Shown in pieces: positions 28,201-35,145 of a stretch of 64,000 nucleotides of DNA. The notes beneath the pieces were generated by a model. It was not told the origin of the DNA. It saw nothing but the letters and a program-made list of their open reading frames with translations, and did no database searches. Position 1 is the stretch's first letter, and each line of letters begins with the position of its first letter. Source of the stretch: Mesorhizobium sp. WSM3626 (GTDB taxonomy: Bacteria > Pseudomonadota > Alphaproteobacteria > Rhizobiales > Rhizobiaceae); contig NZ_AZUY01000001.1 in assembly GCF_000513935.1 (NCBI RefSeq), positions 201,276-265,275 on the forward strand, written 5' to 3'. The position numbers and the translations under genes are program-made.

Positions 28201-28840
28201 AAGCATCCACCACCGCGGTGTCGCCGCGGCCGACCAGTTTGATCAGCGGCGAGACCTCGTGGCTGACCGAGACCTGGCCGAAACCAAGCTTGCGGCAGAC
28301 CTTGGCCACCGCCTTCTCGTGATCAGGATATTTCCAGGCATGCATGAAGGCGATGGCAACGGCATCGATGCCATCGGCTTTCGCTTGTTCTATGGCCGGC
28401 CGGCAAGCTGATATGTCGAGCAACCGTTCGACGCAGCCGTCGGCGAGCACACGCTCGTCGATCTCGATGATGCGCTCGTAGAGTTGCTCGGGGAGGATGA
28501 TCTCCTTGGCGAAAATGTCGGGTCGTGCCTGGTAGGCGATCCTGAGCGCATCGCGAAACCCCCTGGTGATGAGCAACAAGACGCGGTCGCCCTTGCGCTC
28601 CAGAAGGGCGTTGGTGGCCACCGTGGTTCCCATCTTGATGTCGCCGATCAGGCCAGACGGGATCGCGGCGACCGTGTCAAGGCCGAGCAGGTCGCGAATG
28701 CCTTGAATGGCGGCGTCGGCATAGGCTTCGGGATTCTCAGACAGCAGCTTGCGCGGATGCAGCCCGCCTTGCGGGTCACGGCCGATAATATCGGTGAAGG
28801 TGCCGCCGCGATCGATCCAGAAATCCCATTTCGCGGTCAT
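25208..28840 (-). CDS. ATP-dependent 5-oxoprolinase / hydantoinase A-B fusion
   Basis: At 1210 residues this is the fused two-subunit form. Residues 1-670 are HyuA-like: Hydant_A_N begins [13 protein letters not shown] (8-20). The Hydantoinase_A core has [18 protein letters not shown], an actin-like phosphate loop, and [16 protein letters not shown]. Residues about 690-1210 are HyuB-like, with [38 protein letters not shown] and PGGFGRL at the end. Family members hydrolyse 5-oxoproline or N-methylhydantoins with ATP. The length fits 5-oxoprolinase (OplaH), but the two activities cannot be separated by eye. It is monocistronic; a GGAG site precedes the ATG. Confidence 0.92.
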   Translation of the reverse strand: MTAKWDFWIDRGGTFTDIIGRDPQGGLHPRKLLSENPEAYADAAIQGIRDLLGLDTVAAIPSGLIGDIKMGTTVATNALLERKGDRVLLLITRGFRDALRIAYQARPDIFAKEIILPEQLYERIIEIDERVLADGCVERLLDISACRPAIEQAKADGIDAVAIAFMHAWKYPDHEKAVAKVCRKLGFGQVSVSHEVSPLIKLVGRGDTAVVDAYLSPILSRYVQRVAGELGAAGENDESPRLMFMMSSGGLTAADMFQGKDALLSGPAGGVVGMVETAKLAGFDKVIGFDMGGTSTDVAHYDGEYERAFDTEVAGVRVRAPMMRIHTVAAGGGSILHYEAGRFRVGPDSAGANPGPAAYRRGGPLAVTDANVMLGKLRPDFFPSIFGPGQDAPLDAETVRAKFTALAAGIGDGRSPEAVAEGFVTIAVENMANAIKKISVQRGYDVTEYLLNCFGGAGGQHACLVADALGMEAVLIHPFSGLLSAYGIGLASVFASRQQALLKPLAEESRTEIGGLIATLKKAVIAELAAQGIAEGSVSTRPVLHIRYDGTDTALPVNFEADSIFQARRDFEIAHKAQFGFVYDDKPMIVETVGVEGTETGQTSAEAYAPAGPATVKSATSETRRIYTEGRWREAGVYRRETLGPSNLVAGPALIIEPNQTIVVEPGWQAEITNLNHVVIRRTEKKARAAALGTEADPVMLEVFNNLFMSIAEQMGVTLQNTAYSVNIKERLDFSCAVFDHTGALVANAPHMPVHLGSMDRSVETIIRLNSGDIHPGDVFALNAPYNGGTHLPDITVVTPVFDDARKSILFWAASRGHHADIGGTAPGSMTPLATTVDEEGVLFDNFRIVDRGKFREKELHTLLTDHRYPARNPHQNIADLKAQIAANEKGVAELRKMVGHFGLDVVEAYMGHVQDNAAESVRRVLERLPDTSEYEYPTDTGQAIKVKITVDRQKREATVDFTGTSPVMKNNFNAPEPVARAAVLYAFRVMVEDMIPMNAGCLRPINIVIPDGCMLKPTYPAAVVAGNVETSQHVTNALFGAMGAMANAQGTMNNLTFGNKQYQYYETICSGSPAGHMNSGRGFAGTSGVHTHMTNSRLTDPEVLELRFPVVLEDFHIRQGSGGKGKWNAGDGTKRTIRFLEKMECAILSSHRNRPPQGLDGGGDGEVGSTKVRRNDGTFDVLRACDQTVLEVGEAVIVTTPTPGGFGRL

Positions 28841-29024
28841 GCGGCTGTCTCCGGTATTCCGTTTCCGGTGTCGTTGTTAAAGCGCCGAAGCGCCGGCAGC
28901 AATAACGCTTGCATGCCATTGATGTTACAGGTGGAAACGCAACGTTACGAAACCCATGGCGATCTCGGGCATTTGTGTCTCGACCGTTCACCGCAACGTG
29001 AACGTGTGTCGAAGGAGAGATGTT

Positions 29025-29237
29025 ATGAAAAAGCTCGTTCTTGCTTCCCTGTCCGCCCTTGCCCTGCTGGGCGTCGCGGCCTGCAGCGACAGCGGCACAG
29101 GCACCGACAACACCACGACGCAGAGCACCAATCCGCCGCCTGTCGAGCAGCCGATGAAGCCGGCGGCCCCGGCTGACAATTCGACCAAGCCTGCCGAGCC
29201 GGCTCCGGCAACGCCCGCTCCTGCGCCCGCGCAGTAG
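29025..29237 (+). CDS. small Pro/Ala-rich lipoprotein
   Basis: The 70-residue protein has a lipoprotein signal (MKKLVLASLSALALLGVAAC, Cys at residue 20) followed by SDSGTGT and a low-complexity tail rich in Pro, Ala and Thr. No domain is recognisable and a spacer or envelope-surface role is a guess. GAAGGAG lies upstream of the ATG at 29025. An intrinsic terminator follows about 30 bases later, so it is a single-gene unit. Small lipoproteins of this composition are common in rhizobia. Confidence 0.8.
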   Translation: MKKLVLASLSALALLGVAACSDSGTGTDNTTTQSTNPPPVEQPMKPAAPADNSTKPAEPAPATPAPAPAQ

Positions 29238-29264
29238 TTTGTAAGCAGTAAGTGTCTTGGGAGG

Positions 29265-29290
29265 AAGGCCGGCTCTGCGCCGGCCTTTTC
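29265..29290 (+). terminator. intrinsic terminator after the small lipoprotein gene
   Basis: AAGGCCGGC (29265-29273), loop TCTGC, GCCGGCCTT (29279-29287), then TTC: a perfect 9-bp stem with a short T-run. It lies 28 bases after the lipoprotein stop. Confidence 0.8.
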
Positions 29291-29396
29291 TCGTATAGGC
29301 AACGACAGGACCGGCAATGCGCCTCTCGTTCACAGACCCGACAGATGGCTGTTATTGACTTGATAGCGGGGATCGGTTGGCTCTATGAAGCGGGCC

Positions 29397-30116
29397 ATGT
29401 CGATTTGGGACCGCCTCGGCGACTTCATCACGCGGGTTTCATCTTCAACCACCTCTGGCGTTGCCGACGTGGTCGAGGCTGTGCGCACGGTTTTTTCCGG
29501 CGACGCCGACTTGCGCCGCCGCGTCGCCTTTTCGGTGGCGATGATCGCGCTTTCGGCCAAGATGGCCAAGGCCGACGGCATCGTCACCCAGGATGAGGTA
29601 CGCGCCTTTCAGGAAATCTTCGAAGTGCCGCCGAAAGAGACGCGCAACGTTGCGCGGCTGTTCGATCTCGCCCAGCGGGACGTGGCCGGTTTCGAAACCT
29701 ATGCCGAGCGCATGGCGCAACTCTGCGGCTCCGGGCACTCCAATTGCGTGATGCTGGAAGACATACTCGACGGCCTGTTCCACATCGCCAAGGCCGATGG
29801 GCTGGTGCATGAGCGCGAAGGCATCTTCCTGCACCGTATCGCCGAGATCTTCCGCATCGATGAGACGCATTACGAATCGATCTTGGCGCGGCACGTCAAT
29901 CTTGGCGCAGGCGACCCCTATATCGTGCTCGGCATCGAGCGCGGCAAGCCGTTCGAGGAGGTCAGAAAACGCTATCGCAAGCTGGTATCGGACAACCATC
30001 CGGACCGGTTGATCGCGCGCGGGCTGCCGCAGGAATTCATCAAGATCGCGACGACCAGGGTCGCGGCGATCAACGCCGCTTATGAGATGATCGAGCGGGG
30101 CCTGCGGCACGCATGA
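29397..30116 (+). CDS. DjlA-like protein (TerB domain + C-terminal J domain)
   Basis: The 239-residue protein has a TerB/DjlA-type helical bundle in the middle (about 40-160, with MIALSAKMAKADGIVTQDEV and IAKADGLVHEREG repeats). It ends in a J domain (about 175-239) with the HPD tripeptide in SDNHPDRL that stimulates Hsp70 ATPase. Unlike E. coli DjlA there is no obvious N-terminal membrane helix. The ATG at 29397 (MSIWDRLGDF) is chosen because rhizobial relatives start there; one at 29385 adds four residues. Its stop overlaps the amidase start by four bases (ATGA), so the two are co-translated. Confidence 0.88.
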   Translation: MSIWDRLGDFITRVSSSTTSGVADVVEAVRTVFSGDADLRRRVAFSVAMIALSAKMAKADGIVTQDEVRAFQEIFEVPPKETRNVARLFDLAQRDVAGFETYAERMAQLCGSGHSNCVMLEDILDGLFHIAKADGLVHEREGIFLHRIAEIFRIDETHYESILARHVNLGAGDPYIVLGIERGKPFEEVRKRYRKLVSDNHPDRLIARGLPQEFIKIATTRVAAINAAYEMIERGLRHA

Positions 30117-30868
30117 CCGGCTTCCTGCCCGACGAGCCGAGCGCCGAGGTCAGGGTATCGCCGAATTTCGGGCCAAGGCGCGACGCGCAGAAGCCCGACA
30201 TGATCGTGCTGCACTATACCGGTATGGCGAGTGGTACCGGGGCCGAAGCCTGGCTGTGCGACCCGGCGAGTGAAGTCTCGTCGCATTATCTCGTCCATGA
30301 GAATGGCCACATCGTGCAGATGGTCCGGGAAAGCGACCGCGCCTGGCACGCTGGCCAGAGTTCCTGGTTCGGACACACCGACATCAATTCCTGCTCGGTC
30401 GGCATCGAAATCGTCAATCCGGGCCACTCGCTGGGCTATCCCGGCTTTCCGAAACGTCAGATCACGGCGGTCATCGAGCTGTGCAAGGGGATTGCCGCGC
30501 GGCACGCGATCGGCGCCGAGCGGGTGCTGGCGCACTCCGATGTGGCGCCGGGCCGCAAGATTGATCCCGGCGAGAAGTTTCCATGGGCCGCGCTGTTCAA
30601 GGCCGGGGTCGGCCATCTCGTGCCAGCCGCTCCCGTCAGGCGCGGAGCCGCGCTGAAGCCCGGTGACCGCGGTGCCGATGTCGAGACACTGCAATCGATG
30701 TTGTCGCTCTATGGCTATGGTGTCGAAATATCGGGCGTTTTCGACGATCGGACACGGGTCGTGGTCGAGGCCTTCCAACGGCATTTCCGGCCGCGCCGGA
30801 TCGACGGAGTTGCCGACGGCTCGACGATGCGCACACTGCAGAAGCTGCTTGCTTCCGTCAGGAATTGA
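30113..30868 (+). CDS. N-acetylmuramoyl-L-alanine amidase (Amidase_2 + PG-binding domain)
   Basis: The 251-residue protein has an Amidase_2 (AmpD-like) domain. MIVLHYTGM carries the first zinc His; SSHYLVHENGHIVQMV and AWHAGQSSW follow. LAHSDVAPGRKIDPGEKFPW holds the second His and the Lys/Asp pair. A PG_binding_1 repeat occupies about 180-245 (LKPGDRGADVETLQSML). It removes the stem peptide from MurNAc. There is no signal peptide, so it may be a cytoplasmic recycling enzyme (AmpD-like) or exported otherwise. It is the downstream partner of djlA. Confidence 0.9.
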   Translation: MTGFLPDEPSAEVRVSPNFGPRRDAQKPDMIVLHYTGMASGTGAEAWLCDPASEVSSHYLVHENGHIVQMVRESDRAWHAGQSSWFGHTDINSCSVGIEIVNPGHSLGYPGFPKRQITAVIELCKGIAARHAIGAERVLAHSDVAPGRKIDPGEKFPWAALFKAGVGHLVPAAPVRRGAALKPGDRGADVETLQSMLSLYGYGVEISGVFDDRTRVVVEAFQRHFRPRRIDGVADGSTMRTLQKLLASVRN

Positions 30869-30885
30869 CCCAGGGTCAATTCCTG
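30859..30885 (+). terminator. hairpin at the end of the amidase gene
   Basis: CAGGAATTGACC (30859-30870), loop CAG, GGTCAATTCCTG (30874-30885): a perfect 12-bp stem that includes the amidase stop codon. There is no T-run, so it may act as a 3' stabiliser as well as a terminator. Confidence 0.55.
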
Positions 30886-30922
30886 ATTCAAGTAATCCTC
30901 CCTGGCCATAAAGTTACAAACT

Positions 30923-31057
30923 GTCACTTAAAGTGACTTGCCCCGCCTTTATTGGCGCCAAATCGGGCTTCAAAGGGCTTTTCGTACAGTTTGTCGGACG
31001 TCCAGCCCCCCGGGTGTTCCGATATTGATCAAGCGATGCCACGCGAAGATCTTCGCG
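30923..31057. promoter_or_regulatory. three palindromes upstream of the transglycosylase gene
   Basis: The 212-bp gap before the transglycosylase gene holds GTCACTTAAAGTGAC (30923-30937, 7-bp arms around one A), TTGGCGCCAA (30952-30961) and CGCGAAGATCTTCGCG (31042-31057). The first is in operator-like spacing for a dimeric repressor. The last lies 24 bases before the ATG and could fold in the leader mRNA. No regulator is assigned. Confidence 0.45.
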
Positions 31058-31080
31058 CGGTCCCAACAGAACAGGATCAC

Positions 31081-31800
31081 ATGCAGAAATTGACGGTTTT
31101 AACGGCAGCTCTTGCTGCCGGCGTAATGAGTTTTGCCTTCAGTGCGGCCGACGCCGCGCCGTTCAGCCCGCGGGCCGACCAGGGCTTCGTCGCGGCACCC
31201 GCCAAAGGCAAGGCCATTTCGGCCAAAAGCAGCAAGAGTGCCAGGGCGACGACGAAGCAGGCTGCCGCGAAAGTGGAAAAGGCAAGCTGGACCAAGGCAA
31301 GGAAATCCTCTGCCAAGAGGCAGACAAAGCGCGGTCGCAAAACCGTGGACATGACGAGGACGGCATCGATCGGTCTCAGCAACGTCGCTGCGGCGACGTC
31401 GGCAGTGACGAGCGGCGGCCAGTATTCCGCGATTGTCGCCCGCTACGCGGCGAGCTACGGCGTTCCGGTGTCGCTGGCCAACGCCGTGATCCAGATCGAA
31501 AGCAACTACCGGCCGAACATGGTCGGCGGCGCCGGCGAGATCGGCCTGATGCAGATCAAGCCGGCAACCGCGCGCATGATGGGTTACAGCGGGTCGGCCA
31601 AAGGCCTGTTCGATCCCGACACCAACATCAAATACGGCATGAAGTACCTCGCCATGGCGCGCGACCTCGGCGGTGGCACGACCTGCGGCACGATCCTGAA
31701 ATACAATGCCGGCCATGGCGCCACCCGGATGAACCCGGTTTCGGCGGCTTACTGCAGCAAGGTCAAGGTTCAGTTGGCGGCTGTCGGCGCGCCGGCTTGA
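31081..31800 (+). CDS. lytic transglycosylase, Slt family
   Basis: The 239-residue protein has a signal peptide (about 26, AADAA). A Lys/Ala-rich basic stretch (about 40-95) may bind the negatively charged wall. The C-terminal SLT domain is at about 110-230: AVIQIESNYRPN with catalytic Glu at about 140, then GGAGEIGLMQIKPATARMMGY, and LKYNAGHG. It cleaves peptidoglycan glycan strands in the periplasm. The ATG at 31081 follows AGGAT. It is a single-gene unit ending in a hairpin. Rhizobia usually carry several such SLT proteins, so a specific role cannot be given. Confidence 0.9.
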   Translation: MQKLTVLTAALAAGVMSFAFSAADAAPFSPRADQGFVAAPAKGKAISAKSSKSARATTKQAAAKVEKASWTKARKSSAKRQTKRGRKTVDMTRTASIGLSNVAAATSAVTSGGQYSAIVARYAASYGVPVSLANAVIQIESNYRPNMVGGAGEIGLMQIKPATARMMGYSGSAKGLFDPDTNIKYGMKYLAMARDLGGGTTCGTILKYNAGHGATRMNPVSAAYCSKVKVQLAAVGAPA

Positions 31801-31804
31801 CAAG

Positions 31805-31826
31805 AACCGGTCACGACCGGCTTTTT
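31805..31826 (+). terminator. intrinsic terminator after the Slt gene
   Basis: CCGGT (31807-31811), four bases, ACCGG (31816-31820), then CTTTTT. It sits seven bases past the stop and ahead of the rnpB promoter. Confidence 0.7.
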
Positions 31827-31829
31827 CGG

Positions 31830-31859
31830 TTGCGTTTTGTGGTGTGAACCCCTTTATAC
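31830..31859 (+). promoter_or_regulatory. candidate rnpB promoter
   Basis: TTGCGT (31830-31835) and TTATAC (31854-31859) are 18 bases apart, about five bases upstream of the first paired nucleotide of the RNase P RNA. The spacing and the match to sigma-70 -35/-10 hexamers are reasonable. Confidence 0.55.
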
Positions 31860-31862
31860 GCC

Positions 31863-32264
31863 CTGCCAGCTGGCCGGGCGGCCGCACCCGCAAACGCCGA
31901 AAGGCCGCGGGTGAGGAAAGTCCGGGCTCCATGGAGACACGGTGCCGGTTAATGGCCGGCGGGGGCGACCCCAGGGAAAGTGCCACAGAAAGCAAACCGC
32001 CACGACTTTGTCGGGGTAAGGGTGAAAGGGTGGGGTAAGAGCCCACCGCGCGACTGGCAACAGGAGCGGCACGGTAAACCCCACCGGGAGCAAGACCGAA
32101 TAGGGGCGGTGCGAGGGGAAACCCTCGAGGGCTGTTTCCGGCTCACCGTCCGGGTAGGTTGCGTGAGGCGCATGGCAACATGCGCCCAAGATGAATGGCC
32201 GCCACGTTCTCGCCTCGCAAGGGGCGAGGGCCATACAAAACCCGGCTTACAGGCCAGCTGGCAG
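31863..32264 (+). ncRNA. rnpB: RNase P RNA (class A)
   Basis: About 402 bases. The ends pair: CTGCCAGCTGGCC (from 31863) with GGCCAGCTGGCAG (to 32264), forming helix P1. Near the 5' end is GAGGAAAGTCCGGGCTCC (CR I, about 31912-31930), and the ACAGAAAGCAAACC / GGGTAAGGGTGAAAGGGTG segment and the GAGCCCACCG region are universal RNase P motifs. The conserved 3' part has GATGAATGGC (about 32190-32199) and CATACAAAACCCGGCTTA (CR V). RNase P trims the 5' leader of tRNA precursors. End positions are read from the P1 pairing. Confidence 0.96.
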
Positions 32265-32397
32265 TTTCTCTCCGCGATATCTAGGATAAGTCTTTCATAT
32301 CAGAAGGTTGCACCCATGGGTGCAGCTTCTTATCCAACGGCGCGGTGCTGCTTTGCATCGCCACAAGACAGAGATTTCCGCCGACTTTCTTGAAATT

Positions 32398-32416
32398 GGT
32401 GCGATTAAATCGTACC
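32398..32416. promoter_or_regulatory. operator-like dyad upstream of the toxin-antitoxin pair
   Basis: GGTGCGATTAAATCGTACC (32398-32416) is a near-perfect inverted repeat with one mismatched pair, 27 bases before the antitoxin start. ParD-type antitoxins have a ribbon-helix-helix domain and repress their own operon at such dyads. Confidence 0.65.
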
Positions 32417-32443
32417 ATCACGGCTCATTATCGGGAGCCTGTC

Positions 32444-32719
32444 ATGGGTCAAGTCGACAAACGCAGCATCACACTTTCGCCGGAACTGGCGCAGGCGGTC
32501 GACGATGTGGTCGCGGCTGGAGAATACGCCTCGGCGAGCGAGGTGATCCGCGATGCATTGAGGCAATGGAAAGACCGCCGCGACCTGATGGGCTACACGA
32601 TCGAAGAACTGCGCAAGCTGGTGCAGGAGGGGATCGACAGCGGGCCTGGGCGGTTTGCCTCGATGGAGGAAATCAAGGCGGAGGCCCGCAGGCGTCTGCG
32701 ATCTGACGATGCGGCATGA
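32444..32719 (+). CDS. type II antitoxin, ParD/CC2985 family
   Basis: The 91-residue protein has an N-terminal ribbon-helix-helix DNA-binding motif: KRSITLSPELAQAVDDVVAAGEYASASEVIRDALRQW (about 5-41), diagnostic of ParD-like antitoxins. The polar C-terminus (LRKLVQEGIDSGPGRFASMEEIKAEARRRL) should wrap and neutralise the ParE toxin. GGGAG lies before the ATG at 32444; a longer frame to 32345 is not needed. The stop overlaps the toxin start by four bases (ATGA), so production is coupled. It lies next to rnpB, probably an insertion point for the module. Confidence 0.92.
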   Translation: MGQVDKRSITLSPELAQAVDDVVAAGEYASASEVIRDALRQWKDRRDLMGYTIEELRKLVQEGIDSGPGRFASMEEIKAEARRRLRSDDAA

Positions 32720-33018
32720 AGTTGCTGCCTATCGACCGCAACGCTCGTGCAGAAGATGATTTGGTTGCGATCTGGCTTCATATTGCGCGCAACAACGAGG
32801 CAGCAGCCGATCGGTTGCTTGATCGTTTCGCGGCAAGATGGCAGCAATTGTCGACTTATCCCTTTTCAGGTGCGCCACGCGACGACATAGCGCCGGGTAT
32901 CCGCCATCTGATTGTCGGCGAATATCTCACCTTGTACCGGGTCGGCGGTGATGCGATCGAAATTCTTCGCGTGCTGCATGGTCGTCGCAACATCGAAACC
33001 GATGACCTCGGCTCCTAG
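32716..33018 (+). CDS. type II toxin, ParE/RelE family
   Basis: The 100-residue protein has the ParE/RelE fold: R11-x-DL-xx-IW-x-HIARNN (residues about 9-27), YPFSGAPRDDIAPGIRHLIVGEYLTLYRV (about 49-77) and ILRVLHGRR near the end. ParE toxins poison DNA gyrase, whereas RelE cleaves mRNA; the lack of RelE catalytic residues and its pairing with ParD favour ParE. The start overlaps the antitoxin by four bases. It is complete and apparently intact. Its 3' side borders a palindromic repeat region. Confidence 0.9.
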   Translation: MKLLPIDRNARAEDDLVAIWLHIARNNEAAADRLLDRFAARWQQLSTYPFSGAPRDDIAPGIRHLIVGEYLTLYRVGGDAIEILRVLHGRRNIETDDLGS

Positions 33019-33148
33019 AACAATTCCAGGAAAGTGGTAGCAGTTTTCCCGGGAAAAGCGCGTAGCGCTTTCCCTTGTGGAATTGCGTAAAAACAAAGAG
33101 TTAGAGCGGTTCGGCGATTCCATCAACGCTGAACCGCTTGTCGATTTG
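33019..33148. repeat. palindromic intergenic repeat between ParE and the Cys/Met enzyme
   Basis: The 130-bp gap between two convergent genes contains a hairpin with arms AGCGGTTC (33105-33112) and GAACCGCT (33131-33138). It also holds GGAATTGCG-TAAAAACAAAGAG next to a GCGCGTAGCGC-type stem, a combination I associate with rhizobial intergenic repeats. No gene or T-run terminator is seen. Confidence 0.5.
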
Positions 33149-34264
33149 TCAGCCGCCGATCCTGCCCAGCGAGGCCTCGATCGCCTTCCAGAGTTCTTCC
33201 ACGGGCTCACAGCCTACCGACAGGCGAACGAAGCCGGCCGGAACCGCATCGCCTCGCTTAAGCCGCCGCTCGGCCGAGGTGTGGACGCCACCGAAAGAGG
33301 TCGCGGCCTGCATCAGGCTGCAATTGTTGATGAAATCCTCGGCTTTCTGCTCGGAAGCGAGTTCGAAGGAGATGAGGAAGCCGAAGCGCTCCATCTGGGC
33401 GCGGGCAAGATTGTGCGAGGGATCGCCTTCCAGTCCGGGATAGCGCAGGCCGCTTATCGCCGGATGCCCCTGCAGGCGCCGCGCGATCACTTCCGCCGAC
33501 GAACACATGCGGTCGAAGCGCACGTCCAATGTTTCCAGGCCGCGATGCACCAGCCAGGCTTCGAACGGCCCGGGGATGCTGCCCGAGACCTCGCGCCAGC
33601 CGGTCACCGCGGCGATGATATCCGCATTGCGGCTGGCGACATGGCCGAACAGCACGTCGGAATGGCCATTAGGCGCCTTGGTGTCGGCGGCGACAACGAC
33701 ATCGGCGCCGTGATCGAGAGGGCGCTGGCCGAAGGGCGTCATCGTCGTGTTGTCGACCACCAGCAGCGCGCCGGCCTTGTGAACCGCTTCGGCGACAGCG
33801 GCGATATCGCAGATGTCCAGCCCCGGATTGGCTGGCGTTTCGACGAAGGCCAGGCGATAGCCATCGAAACCGCCGTCGAGGAAGGTCGATGTAGGCCTGA
33901 CATCGTGGGTGACGCCGAGCGGCTTCAGGAAACGATCGGCCAGCGCCCTGGTGGTGTGATAGCCGTCCGAAGGCAGCAGGATATGGTCGCCGGCCTTGAG
34001 CACGGCAAAGAATGCCGCCGAGATCGCCGCCATCCCCGACGGAAAACCGACGCAAGGCGCGTCTTCCAAATGGGACAACATGTGTTCGACGGCATCCCAG
34101 GTCGGGTTGCTGAAGCGGCCGTACTGGTTGAAGCCGGTGGCATCGCCCGGAGCATGGAAGATGGCGGCCATGGTCAGGGGCAGGGGAATGGAATCGCCCA
34201 TGGCAAACCCGCCGCGACACAAATGGGGAAGGGCTGCAGCGCGCGACTTCGCAGTTCCAGACAT
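33149..34264 (-). CDS. Cys/Met metabolism PLP-dependent enzyme (cystathionine gamma-synthase/lyase family)
   Basis: The 371-residue fold-type I PLP enzyme of the trans-sulfuration family has YGRFSNPTWDAVEHML and PSGMAAISAA near the N-terminus. VDNTTMTPFGQRPLDHGADVVVAADTKAPNGHSD contains the PLP Lys in ADTK and the conserved GHSD. RLSVGCEPVEELW ends the protein. The usual SxTKY is changed to ADTKA, so the precise reaction (gamma-synthase, gamma-lyase or beta-lyase) is unclear. The ATG at 34262-34264 follows AAGGGAT; a TTG at 34273 is an alternative. It is divergent from the dcw cluster and upstream of its control region. Confidence 0.86.
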   Translation of the reverse strand: MSGTAKSRAAALPHLCRGGFAMGDSIPLPLTMAAIFHAPGDATGFNQYGRFSNPTWDAVEHMLSHLEDAPCVGFPSGMAAISAAFFAVLKAGDHILLPSDGYHTTRALADRFLKPLGVTHDVRPTSTFLDGGFDGYRLAFVETPANPGLDICDIAAVAEAVHKAGALLVVDNTTMTPFGQRPLDHGADVVVAADTKAPNGHSDVLFGHVASRNADIIAAVTGWREVSGSIPGPFEAWLVHRGLETLDVRFDRMCSSAEVIARRLQGHPAISGLRYPGLEGDPSHNLARAQMERFGFLISFELASEQKAEDFINNCSLMQAATSFGGVHTSAERRLKRGDAVPAGFVRLSVGCEPVEELWKAIEASLGRIGG

Positions 34265-34452
34265 CGATTTCAAATCCCTTGGCGATCGGTGAGATGGACG
34301 AGACGCTATGCCCGGCGGCGGCTCGCGGCAAGGCGCCTCAAGTTGGGCCAGGCAGGCTCTAAACGCTTCGTTAGGCTTAATAGACCATAAAGACGAGACG
34401 TGCTGTCAAAGCCTTTCTCGTCGGCATGATGCGCGTGTTTGAGAAGCCTATT

Positions 34453-34486
34453 CCCGTTGACGCCCATAGTGCCCCATGATATCCCA
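34453..34486 (-). promoter_or_regulatory. MraZ box overlapping the candidate dcw promoter
   Basis: CCCG (34453), CCCA (34463), CCCA (34473) and CCCA (34483) recur with an exact 10-bp period; on the minus strand this reads TGGGA-N5-TGGGG-N5-TGGGC plus a weaker CGGGA. MraZ of E. coli binds three such TGGGN repeats spaced by five bases upstream of mraZ. The box overlaps a -35-like TTGACG (34457-34462) and a -10-like TATCCC (34480-34485) with 17-bp spacing, giving repression by occlusion as the natural model. Confidence 0.75.
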
Positions 34487-34671
34487 TCCAGACATCAAAG
34501 CCTTCGTTCCGCGTCAGGGTAGAGCGTACGCCAATCGGGCAGCCGCGGCGGCTGCGCGTTTGCCGGTTTTCGCCCGTGTGGACGAGGTGGGTGCGGGGCA
34601 GGCAATGCGCGGCGGTGGCGCGTGCGACACGATGAAGAGGGGTGCGGCGGCGCAAGCGGCCGCAACGTGTG
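34487..34671 (+). other. long leader between the dcw promoter and mraZ
   Basis: No gene is supported in this 185-bp stretch. If transcription starts near 34492, mraZ has a leader of about 180 bases, rich in GGTGCGG-type runs. An ATG at 34476 opens a frame that continues into rsmH through another frame of mraZ. It has no ribosome site and is not a gene. The rest of the 407-bp gap (34265-34452) holds only the start region of the divergent PLP enzyme. Confidence 0.5.
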
Positions 34672-35145
34672 ATGGACCGGTTTCTGTCGAACACGGTGAG
34701 CAGGATCGATGCGAAGGGGCGGGTGTCCGTTCCTGCGCATTTTCGTGCCGTGGTGCAGAAGCGCGGCTATTCGGAACTCTATGCGCTGCGCTGCCTGGAC
34801 CTGCCGGCAATGGATGTCGGCGGGCTCGATCTGCTCGACCGCTACGAGCAGCGCATCGCGCGGGAAGACCCGTTCCTGCAGGCAGCGGACGACATGTCGT
34901 TCTTCTGCCATGGCGACGGCGCATTCCTGAAACTCGACCAGGACGGCCGCATCACCATGACCGATTTCATTCGCGAGCATGCCGGCATCTCGGCGGAGGT
35001 GGCCTTTGTCGGGCGCGGCAATTTCTTTCAGATCTGGGAGCCGGGACGGCTTGCGACCTATGGGGCGCAGGCGCGGGCCAGGCTTTTGCAGCTTCGGCAG
35101 GGGACGAAGGCTCACGAGGCCAAGGCTGGGGAGCGACTGGAATGA
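34672..35145 (+). CDS. mraZ: transcriptional regulator MraZ
   Basis: The 157-residue protein has two MraZ/AbrB-like swapped-hairpin domains: [24 protein letters not shown] (2-25) and [24 protein letters not shown] near residue 82. The DxKGR and DxxGR boxes, the family signature, are both present. MraZ forms a ring that binds TGGG repeats and represses its own operon. The ATG at 34672 is 186 bases after the last TGGG repeat. Its stop overlaps the rsmH start by four bases. Length is typical. Confidence 0.95.
   Translation: MDRFLSNTVSRIDAKGRVSVPAHFRAVVQKRGYSELYALRCLDLPAMDVGGLDLLDRYEQRIAREDPFLQAADDMSFFCHGDGAFLKLDQDGRITMTDFIREHAGISAEVAFVGRGNFFQIWEPGRLATYGAQARARLLQLRQGTKAHEAKAGERLE

Noticed and set aside
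34476..35141. Upstream extension of rsmH from an ATG at 34476
   Set aside because: The extension crosses the MraZ box and reads mraZ in another frame; the family N-terminus begins at 35142.
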